The notes under the pieces: model-generated
The model's database searches: none
The model's input: only the letters and a program-made list of their open reading frames with translations
What the model was told of the DNA's origin: nothing
Shown here: positions 9,000-18,476 of the stretch, one piece after another
How positions within the stretch are numbered: position 1 is the first letter of the stretch
How the letters are laid out: every line of letters begins with the position of its first letter
Position numbers and translations under genes: made by a program
From: Isoalcanivorax indicus
Lineage (GTDB): Bacteria > Pseudomonadota > Gammaproteobacteria > Pseudomonadales > Alcanivoracaceae
Assembly: GCF_003259185.1 (NCBI RefSeq)
Contig: NZ_QGMP01000001.1
Coordinates: forward strand, 186,001-250,000
DNA: 64,000 bases
Direction: 5' to 3'

Positions 9000-10247
9000 A
9001 TGTCAGAACACGCCTCGTCAGAACACGCCTCACGGCTTGTGCTGGTGATCAATTGCGGCAGTTCGTCGATCAAGTTTGCACTGGTGGACGAGCAGCGCAG
9101 TGGCTTTGTGCTGCACGGGCTGGCGGACCGGCTCGGCAGTGATGAGGCCTGGCTGCGCTGGCAGCATGGCGATGGGTCATCGTCGCGGCAGGAACGCGCT
9201 CTGGGCCAGGCGGACCCTCGGCAGGCGATGGAAGCATTGCTGCCCGTGGTGCGCGAGTGTGCTGGTGACCGTTTGACGGCGGTGGGTCATCGGGTGGTGC
9301 ATGGCGGTGAGCATTTTACCGCCGCCTGCAGGATTGACGACGCAACACGCCAGGCTATCCAGGACGCGGCGGCGCTGGCGCCGCTGCATAATCCGGCCAA
9401 TCTCATGGGGATTGAGGCGGCCACTGCACTGTTCCCGCAGTTGCCGCATATCGCCGTATTCGACACGGCGTTTCATCAGAGCATGCCGGCGTATGCGTAC
9501 CGGTATGCCATACCGGAAGCGTTGTACGCGGAGCAACGGGTGCGGCGTTACGGTTTTCACGGTACCAGTCACCGCTATGTCACTGATGAGGCGGCGCGGA
9601 TGACCGGCTTGTCACCGGCCGACAGCGGCTGGCTGTCAGCGCATCTGGGCAATGGCTGTTCGACCTGTGCGGTCCAGGCGGGTGCAAGCCGTGATACCAG
9701 CATGGGGTTTACCCCACTGGAAGGGCTGGTCATGGGCACGCGCAGCGGTGATGTCGATCCCAACCTGCATGGTTTTCTTGGTCGCACCCTGGGCTGGTCA
9801 CTGGAAAAAATCGACACGGTGCTGAATCGCGAGAGCGGGCTGCTGGGCTTGTCCGGGTTAAGCAATGACATGCGCGAGCTGGAACAGGCGCGCTCGCAGG
9901 GCCATGACGGCGCGACGCTGGCCATCGAGGTATTCTGCTACCGGCTGGCCAAGTCCCTGGCCAGCCTGTGCTGTGCCCTGACACGCCTGGATGGCGTCAT
10001 CTTTACCGGCGGCATTGGCGAAAATTCCCCGCTGATCCGGGCCACCACCATCGCGCACCTGAGTATGCTGGGCCTGGCACTGGATGACGAGGCCAACCAG
10101 CGATGCGTGCGCGGTGTGGCGGGCGCTATCGAGAAGACCTCGACGCCGATACATGTTCTGGTGGTGCCGACAGACGAAGAGCGTCAGATTGCCATGGAAT
10201 CGCTGGCCTGCCTTGATGCGGACAGCCCGACAGAAAGAGGGACGTAA
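9000..10247 (+). CDS. ackA: Acetate kinase
   Basis: A 415-residue acetate kinase interconverting acetate plus ATP and acetyl phosphate. Family signatures are [15 protein letters not shown] near the N-terminus, [48 protein letters not shown] and [15 protein letters not shown] place the start at the ATG of MSEHAS. The next residues repeat SEHAS because a 15-bp segment is duplicated in tandem. The gene overlaps pta by one base, forming an acetate activation or overflow pair with ackA first. Confidence 0.95.
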   Translation: MSEHASSEHASRLVLVINCGSSSIKFALVDEQRSGFVLHGLADRLGSDEAWLRWQHGDGSSSRQERALGQADPRQAMEALLPVVRECAGDRLTAVGHRVVHGGEHFTAACRIDDATRQAIQDAAALAPLHNPANLMGIEAATALFPQLPHIAVFDTAFHQSMPAYAYRYAIPEALYAEQRVRRYGFHGTSHRYVTDEAARMTGLSPADSGWLSAHLGNGCSTCAVQAGASRDTSMGFTPLEGLVMGTRSGDVDPNLHGFLGRTLGWSLEKIDTVLNRESGLLGLSGLSNDMRELEQARSQGHDGATLAIEVFCYRLAKSLASLCCALTRLDGVIFTGGIGENSPLIRATTIAHLSMLGLALDDEANQRCVRGVAGAIEKTSTPIHVLVVPTDEERQIAMESLACLDADSPTERGT

Positions 10248-12325
10248 TGCAGGTTTTCTTTCTCGCCCCGACCGGCTTTGGTGTCGGCCTGACCTCCGCC
10301 AGCCTTGGCCTGATTCGCGCGCTGGAGCGCGCCGGTCTCAAGGTCGGTTTCTGCAAACTCATTGCCCAGAACCAGCACGGTGACAGCGGGCCGGAGCGCT
10401 CCACGGCGCTGGTGGCGGCGACGCTGGGGATGACCCCGCCGGAACCGTTATCGCTGGCGCGGGCAGAGCGCATGCTCAGTGAGGGCCGCATGGCCGATCT
10501 GCTGCAGGAGGGCGTCGAGCGTTTCCATCAGGCGGCAAAGGGCAACGATGTCGTCGTGGTGGAAGGCATGGTGCCGACGCGCAAGGTCAGTTACGCCGAG
10601 CGCCTGAATGCAGAGTTGGCCAGCAGCGTGGATGCTGATGTGATTCTGGTGGCGGCGTCTGACAACGACAGCGCCGAGGCGTTGGCAGACCGGATCGAAA
10701 TCAATGCGCGCCAGTTCGGTGGGCCGGGCAATGAGCGCGTGCTGGGCGTCATTCTTAACAAGATTCGTGATGAAGCACTGCATGACGGTTTGCGCGAACG
10801 GTTGCCGCAGATGGCCGACAACAGTTTCCGGTTGCTGGGCAGCATTCCGTGGGACGAGACGCTGAGCGCGCCCCGCACCCGTGACGTGGCGGAGTTGCTG
10901 GGTGCTGAAATCCTCCATGCCGGGGACTACGAAACACGCCGTGCTGAACGCATCGTGTTGTGCGCGCGTGCGGTGGCCAATACGGTGGACTTGTTGCAGC
11001 CGCGTGTGCTGGTGGTGACCCCGGGCGATCGTGACGACATCATTCTGGCGGCGAGTCTGGCCGCCGCGCGCGGGGTGCCGCTGGCCGGGCTGCTGTTATG
11101 CACCGGCTTCAAACCGGACCCGCGCATCATGACGCTGTGCCAGGGCGCTCTGGACGCCGGGCTGCCGGTCATGACGGTGGAGACCGGCTCCTATGAAACG
11201 GCCACCAATCTGGATCGCATGAGCCGTGAAATTCCGGTGGATGATCGTGAGCGGGCACAACAGGTTACGGATTTTGTGGCCGCGCGGCTGGACGGTGAAT
11301 GGTTGCTGGCGCGTTGTGGCATGCCGAAGGAGCCGACGCTGTCACCCTCGGCCTTTCGTTACCGGATGGTGGAACAGGCACGGGCCGCCAACAAGCGCAT
11401 CGTGCTGCCGGAAGGCAGCGAGCCACGCACGATTCAGGCCGCCGTGACCTGCCAGAACCGCGGCATTGCCCGGTGTGTCCTGTTGGCGCCGCCGGCGGAG
11501 GTGGAGAAGGTGGCGCGCGCCCAGGGCATCACACTGCCCGAGGCGCTGGAAGTGATCGACCCGGAGGCTATTCGCGAGCAATACGTGGCCCCGATGGTGG
11601 CCTTGCGCAAGCACAAGGGGCTTAACCAGCCCATGGCGCTGGCCCAACTGGAAGATACGGTGGTGCTGGGCACCATGATGCTGGCCCAGGGTGATGTGGA
11701 CGGGCTGGTGTCCGGTGCGGTGAACACCACGGCCAATACCATTCGCCCTGCACTGCAGTTGATCAAGGCGGCGCCGGGCTACCATCTGGTCTCGTCCGTC
11801 TTTTTCATGCTGCTGCCGCACCAGGTGCTGGTCTATGGCGATTGCGCGGTGAATCCGGACCCGACGGCGGAAGAACTGGCAGAAATCGCTATCCAGAGCG
11901 CGCGCTCCGCGGAGGCCTTTGGCGTCCCGGTGCGTGTGGCCATGGTGAGCTATTCCACCGGCGAGTCCGGCGGTGGCAGTGATGTGGAAAAAGTGCGGGA
12001 GGCGACGCGGCTGGCGAAGGCGCGTGACCCGGACCTGCTGATTGATGGCCCCCTGCAATATGACGCTGCCGCGATCCAGAGTGTCGCCCGCGCCAAGGCG
12101 CCGGACAGCCCGGTGGCCGGGCGGGCAACCATCTTCATTTTTCCGGATCTGAATACCGGCAACACCACCTACAAGGCGGTGCAGCGCAGCGCCAACTGTG
12201 TCAGCGTCGGGCCGATGCTGCAGGGCCTGAACAAGCCGGTGAATGACCTGTCACGCGGCGCGCTGGTGGAAGACATCGTCTACACCATCGCGCTGACCGC
12301 GATTCAGGCCACCATGCAGCGCTGA
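10247..12325 (+). CDS. pta: Phosphate acetyltransferase (long form)
   Basis: A 692-residue Pta converting acetyl-CoA and phosphate to acetyl phosphate. It has the three-part long form: an N-terminal BioD-like P-loop domain (FLAPTGFGVGLTSASLGLIRAL), a middle DRTGG domain, and a C-terminal PTA catalytic domain (about 370-692: KRIVLPEGSEPRTIQAA, LVSGAVNTTANTIRPALQ, VSYSTGESGGGSDVEKVREA). It is the second gene of ackA-pta. An imperfect GC-rich hairpin may follow, but the START-domain gene converges only 7 bases away. Confidence 0.96.
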   Translation: MQVFFLAPTGFGVGLTSASLGLIRALERAGLKVGFCKLIAQNQHGDSGPERSTALVAATLGMTPPEPLSLARAERMLSEGRMADLLQEGVERFHQAAKGNDVVVVEGMVPTRKVSYAERLNAELASSVDADVILVAASDNDSAEALADRIEINARQFGGPGNERVLGVILNKIRDEALHDGLRERLPQMADNSFRLLGSIPWDETLSAPRTRDVAELLGAEILHAGDYETRRAERIVLCARAVANTVDLLQPRVLVVTPGDRDDIILAASLAAARGVPLAGLLLCTGFKPDPRIMTLCQGALDAGLPVMTVETGSYETATNLDRMSREIPVDDRERAQQVTDFVAARLDGEWLLARCGMPKEPTLSPSAFRYRMVEQARAANKRIVLPEGSEPRTIQAAVTCQNRGIARCVLLAPPAEVEKVARAQGITLPEALEVIDPEAIREQYVAPMVALRKHKGLNQPMALAQLEDTVVLGTMMLAQGDVDGLVSGAVNTTANTIRPALQLIKAAPGYHLVSSVFFMLLPHQVLVYGDCAVNPDPTAEELAEIAIQSARSAEAFGVPVRVAMVSYSTGESGGGSDVEKVREATRLAKARDPDLLIDGPLQYDAAAIQSVARAKAPDSPVAGRATIFIFPDLNTGNTTYKAVQRSANCVSVGPMLQGLNKPVNDLSRGALVEDIVYTIALTAIQATMQR

Positions 12326-12332
12326 CCCGGAC

Positions 12333-13055
12333 TTACAGCCGGGTGCTGGCGCGGTGATTGTCAGGGAAGACCAGCTGCGGGCTGCCCGGCAGGATCGACG
12401 GCAGCTCTTCCGGTGAACGCAATTGGTAGGCGTCCTTGTCCATTTGTGCCTTCATGCCTTCCAGCGTTTGCAGCGGGGCGCGTGTGGAGACGAAGTTGGA
12501 CAGCCACGCGGGAATGGCGCCGCCCGGATTGACGAAGGTCTGGAAGGTGATGCGGGTCCAGCCGTCGTCCAGCGGTTCGAAGCGGAACACATTGTTCAGA
12601 GCCGGGATGCGCACGTAACCGCGCTGCTCGTCGAACACGTCATCGGTGGCGGTGGAGTGCACCGTCACCGCCAGCGTATCCGGGTCTTGCTCGTAATGGC
12701 TGCGCACCAGCACGTCACGGTCCGACACCGGCCAGATACCGCGAATCATCACCCGCGCGTGCTCCGGCCCCCATTCTTCCTCACGCATTTCCGTGCCCTT
12801 GCACTGGAAGACCCAGTTGTCGAAGTTGGCCACATCGCTGATGACGGCCATGACGGTGACCAGCGGGTGGGGCACTTCCACGATGCCGCGGAACTGGTTG
12901 ATGGAGCTGCCTTCCACCGGGCGGGCATAGGTGCTGACGTCTCCACGCTCACGGGCCTTGCGGTTCTGTTCCCATTCCGCTTCGGAGTCGGGCTGCGCCA
13001 GCAGCGTTGTCGGGAAAAGCAGCAACAAAACGGCTGCAATGCGGCGTAGAGGCAT
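12333..13055 (-). CDS. START-domain protein with signal peptide
   Basis: A 240-residue protein: signal peptide (LRRIAAVLLLLFPTTLLAQP) then a START-like lipid-binding fold (VPHPLVTVMAVISDVANFDNWVFQCKGTEMREEEWGPEHARVMIRGIWPVSDRDVLVRSH). START domains hold a single hydrophobic ligand, so a role in periplasmic lipid or hydroxy-lipid handling is possible; the ligand is unknown. I chose the ATG at 13055 because GGAG lies 8 bases before it and a signal peptide follows; a longer in-frame reading lacks one. Confidence 0.8.
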   Translation of the reverse strand: MPLRRIAAVLLLLFPTTLLAQPDSEAEWEQNRKARERGDVSTYARPVEGSSINQFRGIVEVPHPLVTVMAVISDVANFDNWVFQCKGTEMREEEWGPEHARVMIRGIWPVSDRDVLVRSHYEQDPDTLAVTVHSTATDDVFDEQRGYVRIPALNNVFRFEPLDDGWTRITFQTFVNPGGAIPAWLSNFVSTRAPLQTLEGMKAQMDKDAYQLRSPEELPSILPGSPQLVFPDNHRASTRL

Positions 13056-13233
13056 GCGGTACTCCATCTGTCTTGCATCATCGAAGGCGCACCAATGTGC
13101 CAGAACGGGAGTATGTCCGTGAAGGCCACATTGGCCGTAGCGCCGGGCGCTCCGGTCACCTTTACATCGGTCAATGGTGCTATATTCGATGGCATGAAAG
13201 AACAAGGATTGCTGCGGAGGGGCTGAGAACGCC

Positions 13234-14187
13234 ATGGTGCAACAGTTTCGTGTCGATGCGGGGGGCGTCGGGCTGGCGGTCCGCGCCTGGGGTGATGCAC
13301 GGCGGCCTGCGCTGGTGCTGGTGCATGGCTACCCCGATAACCACAGTGTCTGGCAGCCGGTCGCCGAACGGCTGGCCGAGCAGTTCTATGTGCTGGCCTA
13401 TGACGTGCGCGGCGCCGGGGCGTCCGATGCGCCCGCCCGGGTGCGGGAATACCGCATGGCCTGCCTGGCGGCGGACCTGAAAGCCGTGGTGGACGCGCTG
13501 CTCCCGGGTCGGGATTTCCATCTGGCGGCCCATGACTGGGGCTCGATCCAGAGCTGGGAGTCGGTCACGAGTGGGCCGTTGAAGCCCCGTATTCTTTCCT
13601 ATACCTCGTTGTCGGGCCCCTGCCTGGATCATGTCGGTTACTGGATGCGCGATCGGGTGCGGAGCCTGTTGCCGGCCCAGCAGGCCAAGGTGCTGCGCCA
13701 GCTCGCCAGTTCCTGGTACGTCGGCCTGTTCCAGATTCCGCTGCTGCCGGAGTTGCTCTGGCAAGCTGGAATGGGCCGTCTCTGGCCCCTGTATCTGAGC
13801 CGGGTCGAAGGGGTGACCGAAGCACATCCCAACCCCAGCCAGACACAGGATGGCCGCCAGGGCGTGCGTCTTTACCGCGCCAATTTTGTGCCGAAGCTGC
13901 TGCGCCCGGAGCCCCGCTATGCGGCCTGCCCGGTGCTGTTGATCGTGCCGAAGCGGGACAACTATGTGGGCACGCAACTGTTTGAGGACATGCAACGCTG
14001 GGTGTCGGAGCTGTATCGGCAGGACATTGATGCCAGTCACTGGGTGCCGTTGAGCCACCCGGACCTGATTGCGCGTTCGATCCGTGATTTTGTCAGCGCC
14101 GTCGAGCGGGGCGATCAGGCCACGGCACTGGCTTCGTGGCGGGTGACCGGCGCGGGGGCGGCATTACTGAAGAGGCTGGCGTCATGA
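13234..14187 (+). CDS. Alpha/beta hydrolase, epoxide hydrolase/dehalogenase type
   Basis: A 317-residue alpha/beta-hydrolase. The oxyanion motif HGYPD (31-35) and the nucleophile elbow AAHDWGSIQSWE (Asp101) are clear. An aspartate nucleophile is typical of epoxide hydrolases and haloalkane dehalogenases rather than esterases. A candidate catalytic His lies near the end (PLSHPDLIARSI). It overlaps the next gene by 4 bases. The pair could act on epoxidised or halogenated lipids or hydrocarbons; the substrate is an inference. Confidence 0.8.
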   Translation: MVQQFRVDAGGVGLAVRAWGDARRPALVLVHGYPDNHSVWQPVAERLAEQFYVLAYDVRGAGASDAPARVREYRMACLAADLKAVVDALLPGRDFHLAAHDWGSIQSWESVTSGPLKPRILSYTSLSGPCLDHVGYWMRDRVRSLLPAQQAKVLRQLASSWYVGLFQIPLLPELLWQAGMGRLWPLYLSRVEGVTEAHPNPSQTQDGRQGVRLYRANFVPKLLRPEPRYAACPVLLIVPKRDNYVGTQLFEDMQRWVSELYRQDIDASHWVPLSHPDLIARSIRDFVSAVERGDQATALASWRVTGAGAALLKRLAS

Positions 14188-15098
14188 CAGAGCAGGTGGT
14201 TTCAGCATTGCAGGTTCGGCGGGTGGCGTTTGACCTGTCCTCATCGCCGTTGCACTGGATACCGGGTGATCCGGTGTCCAGTCACTTGATCAACGGCATC
14301 CATCTGCTGCTGCCTGCTGGTGAGCTGTGGTTCTGCCGCGTCTACAACAAGGCGCTGCCTCTGGTGCAGGATGCGCAGTTGCGGGCCGATGTGGAAGCCT
14401 TTATTCGCCAGGAAGCCATGCACGCCCAGGCGCACCGCAAGGGCGAGCAATGGCTGGCGGATCAGGGGCTGGACGTGCTGGCTTACCGCGAGCGCATCGA
14501 CGCATTGTTCCATCAACTGTTGGGTGATGCGCCGCTTGGTCAGCGCTGGTTGCAGCGGCGTTTTCTGGAGCGGCACTGGTTGCTGGCGCGTGTGGGCATT
14601 GTCGCCGCCATCGAGCATTTCACCGGCCTGCTCGGTGACTGGTGCATGAACAGCGAGAGCTGGGACAAGGCGGATCCGGTGGTGGCCGATCTGTTTCGCT
14701 GGCATCTGGCGGAGGAGGTCGAGCATCGCAGTGTGGCGTTCGATCTGTTCGAGCACTTGTGCCGAACCCAGCTTGGCTTCTACGTGAGCCGACAGGCGCT
14801 GATGGCCATCGTGTTTCCGTTGTTCCTGTATTTTATTGCCGAGGGCGGGCGCAGCCTGGCCCGTCAGGATCCGGACCCGCAGGGGCGACGTCTGGCGCGG
14901 CAGACCACGGTGCGTGTCTTGCTGGAAATCGAGCGTATCGGTCGGCGCAACGATAACGTACCGACCTTCAGCCTGATTCTGAACCGGACCCTGCGCTGGC
15001 TGTCGCCAGGGTTTCACCCGCGCACGGAAGGGGACACTGCGCAGGCGCTCGCCTATATTGCGCGTTCGCCTGCGGCCAATGCCGGGCAATCGGGTTAG
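14184..15098 (+). CDS. PF10118-type predicted metal-dependent hydrolase
   Basis: A 304-residue all-helical protein of the family annotated as metal-dependent hydrolase (PF10118). Ferritin-like carboxylate/His motifs stand out: FIRQEAMHAQAHRKGEQWL and FRWHLAEEVEHRSVAFDL, with ERHWLLARVGIVAAIEHFTG between. These resemble a di-iron or other two-metal site, so an oxidase or hydroxylase is as likely as a hydrolase. The ATG overlaps the hydrolase stop by 4 bases (ATGA), so the two are coupled. Confidence 0.72.
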   Translation: MTEQVVSALQVRRVAFDLSSSPLHWIPGDPVSSHLINGIHLLLPAGELWFCRVYNKALPLVQDAQLRADVEAFIRQEAMHAQAHRKGEQWLADQGLDVLAYRERIDALFHQLLGDAPLGQRWLQRRFLERHWLLARVGIVAAIEHFTGLLGDWCMNSESWDKADPVVADLFRWHLAEEVEHRSVAFDLFEHLCRTQLGFYVSRQALMAIVFPLFLYFIAEGGRSLARQDPDPQGRRLARQTTVRVLLEIERIGRRNDNVPTFSLILNRTLRWLSPGFHPRTEGDTAQALAYIARSPAANAGQSG

Positions 15099-15841
15099 CC
15101 GAGTTTCTTGACCAGACTCAGCGGCAGATTACGCATCAGGAAACCGACCGCCGTCCACGGCCATGCCGGGACACAGGCGGTCGGTTTTTCGCTTTCAATG
15201 GCTTTCACCAGTGCCTTGCAGCCGGTTTCGGTATCCACCATGAACGGCGTGTTCTTTACCTTCTCGTTGATTTCGGAGCGGATGTAACCGGGATAAATCG
15301 TGCTGACCTTGATCGGCTTGCCAAGCATCTCGGAGCGAATGCCTTCGGCCAGTGCCGCGACACCCGCCTTGGTGGCGGCGTAGGTGGTCAGGTTCTTTGG
15401 CATGCCGCGCATGGCGCTCATGGACGAGATCATCACCAGATGACCGCTGTTCTGTTCGCGGAACATTTCCATCGCCGCTTCGCACTGTGCCAGGGCGGCG
15501 ACAAAGTTGGTTTCTGCAGTTTGCCGGTTGGCCCAGAAATAGCCCGTGCCCAGTGGCTGCCCCTTGCCCATGCCGGCATTGACGATGACCCGGTCAATCC
15601 GGCCGAGCTCGGCGCGAAACGCACGAAATACCTCGAACACCTGATCGTAATCCATGACATCCAGCGGCTTCAGGGTCACGGTGATGCCGGGATGTTTTTG
15701 CAGCAATTCGTCGCGCAGGGCTTCAAGTCGTTCCACGCGCCGGGCGCACAGGGCCAGATTATTGCCACGCGCCGCAAAGATGCGGGCCATGCCTTCGCCC
15801 AGCCCGGAGCTGGCGCCGGTGATCAGGATGTTCTTGCTCAT
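15095..15841 (-). CDS. Short-chain dehydrogenase/reductase
   Basis: A 248-residue classical SDR using NAD(P)(H). It has the dinucleotide motif TGASSGLGEG (8-17), VNAGMGKG, the catalytic Ser in MISSMSAM and YAATK. It is the last gene of the acyl-CoA dehydrogenase operon and its 3' end overlaps the convergent PF10118 gene by 4 bases. It probably oxidises or reduces a hydroxy/keto-acyl intermediate; the substrate is unknown. Confidence 0.88.
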   Translation of the reverse strand: MSKNILITGASSGLGEGMARIFAARGNNLALCARRVERLEALRDELLQKHPGITVTLKPLDVMDYDQVFEVFRAFRAELGRIDRVIVNAGMGKGQPLGTGYFWANRQTAETNFVAALAQCEAAMEMFREQNSGHLVMISSMSAMRGMPKNLTTYAATKAGVAALAEGIRSEMLGKPIKVSTIYPGYIRSEINEKVKNTPFMVDTETGCKALVKAIESEKPTACVPAWPWTAVGFLMRNLPLSLVKKLG

Positions 15842-15872
15842 GATGCAAAACCTCGTGTGCTGTACAGGGGCA

Positions 15873-16562
15873 TTATCGATAGGTCAGCAGATGCTGCTGT
15901 TCGCCCTCGAAGTGACTGTGTTCATTGAATGTGCTCAGAAACGCGCCGCGTCGGCCAAACACCACCTTGGTGACGGTGGCATTGGCGATCACCCGGTTGA
16001 GCTTGCGCCATTCGCCTTCCGGCAGTTTCCAGAGACGCTGGACCACGGCGCTGATGGCGCCGCCCGATGTGTAGACCAGGGTGGTCGAAGCACGGCCGTC
16101 AGCGACGATATCATCCAGCGCCGAGTGCACCCGGGTACGAAAGGCTGACCAGGGCTCACGGTATTCGTGGTCGAAGTCGCCGCCCACCCAGCGATCCAGC
16201 GCGTCTTCGAACATGGCCTGAAAACTCTCGCGGGGCTTCAGGGTGCGGGCCAGATCGGCCAGCATGATGGCGCGGTTCGCATACAGCGGCTTGTGCCGCA
16301 CGATCAACTCTTCATGATCGTACTCGTTCCAGCGTTCGTCGGTATCCCAGGCATTGCCCAGTCCCATTTGCGCGAGACTGAAATGGGCCGTTTGCCGGTG
16401 CCGTTTCATGGCCCCGCAAATGACCCGGTCGGGTGTGCCGATCCGTGTCTTGAGGGCATGGCCGAGCAACTCGGACTGCTCTATGCCCTGTGGCGAAAGC
16501 TGGTCGTAATCCCGCTTGCTGAACGAGGCCTGGCCGTGGCGAATAAGATAGATGGCACCCAT
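15873..16562 (-). CDS. Histidine phosphatase superfamily protein lacking the second catalytic His
   Basis: A 229-residue member of the phosphoglycerate-mutase-like superfamily. The phospho-acceptor motif LIRHGQ (His9) and the arginines of GAMKRHRQTA (51-59) are present. Where the family normally has VSHGG the sequence reads VYTSGGAIS, so Ser166 replaces the second catalytic histidine. It could act with altered chemistry, or be a substrate-binding or regulatory subunit. It sits directly after the APH-type kinase gene, suggesting paired phosphoryl chemistry in this operon. Confidence 0.8.
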   Translation of the reverse strand: MGAIYLIRHGQASFSKRDYDQLSPQGIEQSELLGHALKTRIGTPDRVICGAMKRHRQTAHFSLAQMGLGNAWDTDERWNEYDHEELIVRHKPLYANRAIMLADLARTLKPRESFQAMFEDALDRWVGGDFDHEYREPWSAFRTRVHSALDDIVADGRASTTLVYTSGGAISAVVQRLWKLPEGEWRKLNRVIANATVTKVVFGRRGAFLSTFNEHSHFEGEQQHLLTYR

Positions 16563-16563
16563 A

Positions 16564-17649
16564 TCAGCGTGCGCCCGCCTTGATCGCGCGCTTGCTGCGC
16601 CAGTGCAGATAATGATTGAACAGCCAGAAGTTCCGGAACGCCGGATTGCGCGTTTGCTTGTGGTGATAGCGGTAATAGATCTGCTGCACGATCACTGCCA
16701 GCCGGAACAGGCCGTAGACCTCGTAGAAGGTCCAGTTGTCCGGGCTGAGCTGCATCTTGTCGCAGTAATAGTCCACCACCTCGCGGCGCGTGAACATGCC
16801 GGGCAAATGCGTGGGCTGGCGGCGTAGCATCTGCTGCAGCCGGTCGTCATTGGCCTCTACCCAGTAGGCCAGGGTGTTGCCCAGATCCATCAGCGGATCG
16901 CCGAGTGTGGCCATTTCCCAATCCAGCACACCGATGATGTGTTGCGGGTTGTCGGCGTCGAGCACCAGATTGTCGAAGCGGTAATCATTGTGAATGATCA
17001 CGGTGGCCACATCGTCGGGCATGTTGGCGCGCAGGTAATCGCGCACATAGGCCCAGCCGGGGACGTTCCATGTCTTTGACTTGTCGTAGCGGTCCGACCA
17101 GCCGCTGATCTGGCGCTGCACATAACCGGCGCCCTTGCCGATATGTTCCAGTCCGGCGGACTGATAGTCCACTTGATGCAGTTCAATCAGCTTGTCGATC
17201 ACGCCCTGGCACAACTGCCGGGTTTCCCCTTCGCTGAGGGATACGCCCTTTGGCAGGTTGGCGCGCGGGATAATGCCCTTGATGCGATCCATGACATAAA
17301 AGTCACAGTCCATCACTGCCGGGTCTTCGCACACGGCGACCATGTCCGGCACGCAGGGATAGACAGGTTTGAGCGCTGCCTGCACGCGATACTCGCGCAC
17401 CATATCGTGCGCGCCCTTGGCCTTGTGGCCGAAAGGTGGGCGACGCAGGATCAGATCCCGCTCCGGGTAGCTGAGCAGGTAGGTCAGGTTCGAAGCGCCC
17501 CCTGAAAATTGCTTCACTTCCGGCGTGCCCTTCAGCGAGGGCGCCTGCGTCTTCAGCCACGCATCCATCCGCGCGATATCGAACTGTTCGCCCTCGCGCA
17601 CGGCTTTGGCCTGGTCGATCACGCTCTTGTTGGCCGTGTTCTGGCTCAT
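16564..17649 (-). CDS. APH-family phosphotransferase (LvaA/ACAD10-11 kinase type)
   Basis: A 361-residue aminoglycoside-phosphotransferase-fold kinase. The catalytic loop IIHNDYRFDN (His220-Asn227) and the metal-binding LDWEMATLGDP (Asp243) are intact. This branch, linked to acyl-CoA dehydrogenases, is like the kinase half of ACAD10/ACAD11 and like LvaA, which phosphorylates 4-hydroxyacyl-CoA in levulinate catabolism. Position between SDR, phosphatase and acyl-CoA dehydrogenase genes favours an acyl substrate over an antibiotic. The assignment to hydroxyacyl-CoA is inference. Confidence 0.82.
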   Translation of the reverse strand: MSQNTANKSVIDQAKAVREGEQFDIARMDAWLKTQAPSLKGTPEVKQFSGGASNLTYLLSYPERDLILRRPPFGHKAKGAHDMVREYRVQAALKPVYPCVPDMVAVCEDPAVMDCDFYVMDRIKGIIPRANLPKGVSLSEGETRQLCQGVIDKLIELHQVDYQSAGLEHIGKGAGYVQRQISGWSDRYDKSKTWNVPGWAYVRDYLRANMPDDVATVIIHNDYRFDNLVLDADNPQHIIGVLDWEMATLGDPLMDLGNTLAYWVEANDDRLQQMLRRQPTHLPGMFTRREVVDYYCDKMQLSPDNWTFYEVYGLFRLAVIVQQIYYRYHHKQTRNPAFRNFWLFNHYLHWRSKRAIKAGAR

Positions 17650-17663
17650 GCGTTTACGCCCCT

Positions 17664-18476
17664 TTATTGTTTTTCCAGTTTGGCTTTCATGCGCTGGCCA
17701 GCCTTGCCCGCTTCGCGGTTATACAGGAAGGGCAGGAACTTCTTGATGCGATACAGCATGCGGCCCTCCTTGTGTGGCAGGATCAGGAAGCGTTGCTTGT
17801 CGGCATGGCGATAGATGTAGTCGGCCACCTGATCGGCGTTCATGGAACCGCCCGCCAGCAGCTTGCGCACGGTCTGTTCCATACCGGGTTCCGGCGTGCG
17901 CAGCGATTCCGCCAGATTGGTGGGGAAAAAGCCCGGACACACCACGGCGGTATGAATACCGTAAGCGCTCAGTTCATGACGCATGGTTTCCGACAGCGAC
18001 ACCACCGCCGACTTGGTGACGTTGTAGCTGCCCATGGCCGGGGCATTGGCGATGGCCGCCAGCGAGGCAATATTGATGATCTGGCCACTGCCTTGCTGCT
18101 TCATCAGCGGCACCAGGGCGCGCAGGCCGCGCACGATGCCCTTCAGGTTGATGTCGATGATCCAGTCCCAGTCTTCAATGCTGGTCTTGTCGACCCGTCC
18201 GGCGCTGGCCACGCCCGCATTGTTCACCAGCACATCCAGACCCTGCCAGTGCTGCACGCACCAGTCGTGCACCTGTTGCCAGTCAGCATCGCTGCAGATA
18301 TTGGCCTTGAGGAAATGCACCTTGCCGTATTCGCGCAGGGTGAACTCGGCCTGCTGGCCGCGTTCCTCGTTCATATCGGTAATCAGGACACGATGCCCGG
18401 CCTGCAGGTAGCGTTGCGCCAGAGCGAGCCCCAGCCCGGACGCGCCGCCGGTGATCAGAATGCGTTTCGACATCAA
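17664..18476 (-). CDS. Short-chain dehydrogenase/reductase
   Basis: A 270-residue classical SDR: TGGASGLGLALAQRYL near the N-terminus, LVNNAGVASAG, the catalytic IASLAAIAN and YNVTK. It starts immediately after the acyl-CoA dehydrogenase stop, so it is translated in the same operon. Probably a hydroxyacyl or alcohol dehydrogenase; substrate unknown. The start may be the second Met. Confidence 0.88.
   Translation of the reverse strand: MMSKRILITGGASGLGLALAQRYLQAGHRVLITDMNEERGQQAEFTLREYGKVHFLKANICSDADWQQVHDWCVQHWQGLDVLVNNAGVASAGRVDKTSIEDWDWIIDINLKGIVRGLRALVPLMKQQGSGQIINIASLAAIANAPAMGSYNVTKSAVVSLSETMRHELSAYGIHTAVVCPGFFPTNLAESLRTPEPGMEQTVRKLLAGGSMNADQVADYIYRHADKQRFLILPHKEGRMLYRIKKFLPFLYNREAGKAGQRMKAKLEKQ

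Noticed and set aside
7627-9033. A 468-codon open frame antisense to amtB
   Set aside because: Composition is rich in His, Gln and Asp with no fold-like pattern; amtB on the other strand is unmistakable.
16564-17649. Aminoglycoside resistance kinase
   Set aside because: The APH fold is present but the operon with acyl-CoA dehydrogenase and SDRs argues for an acyl substrate.
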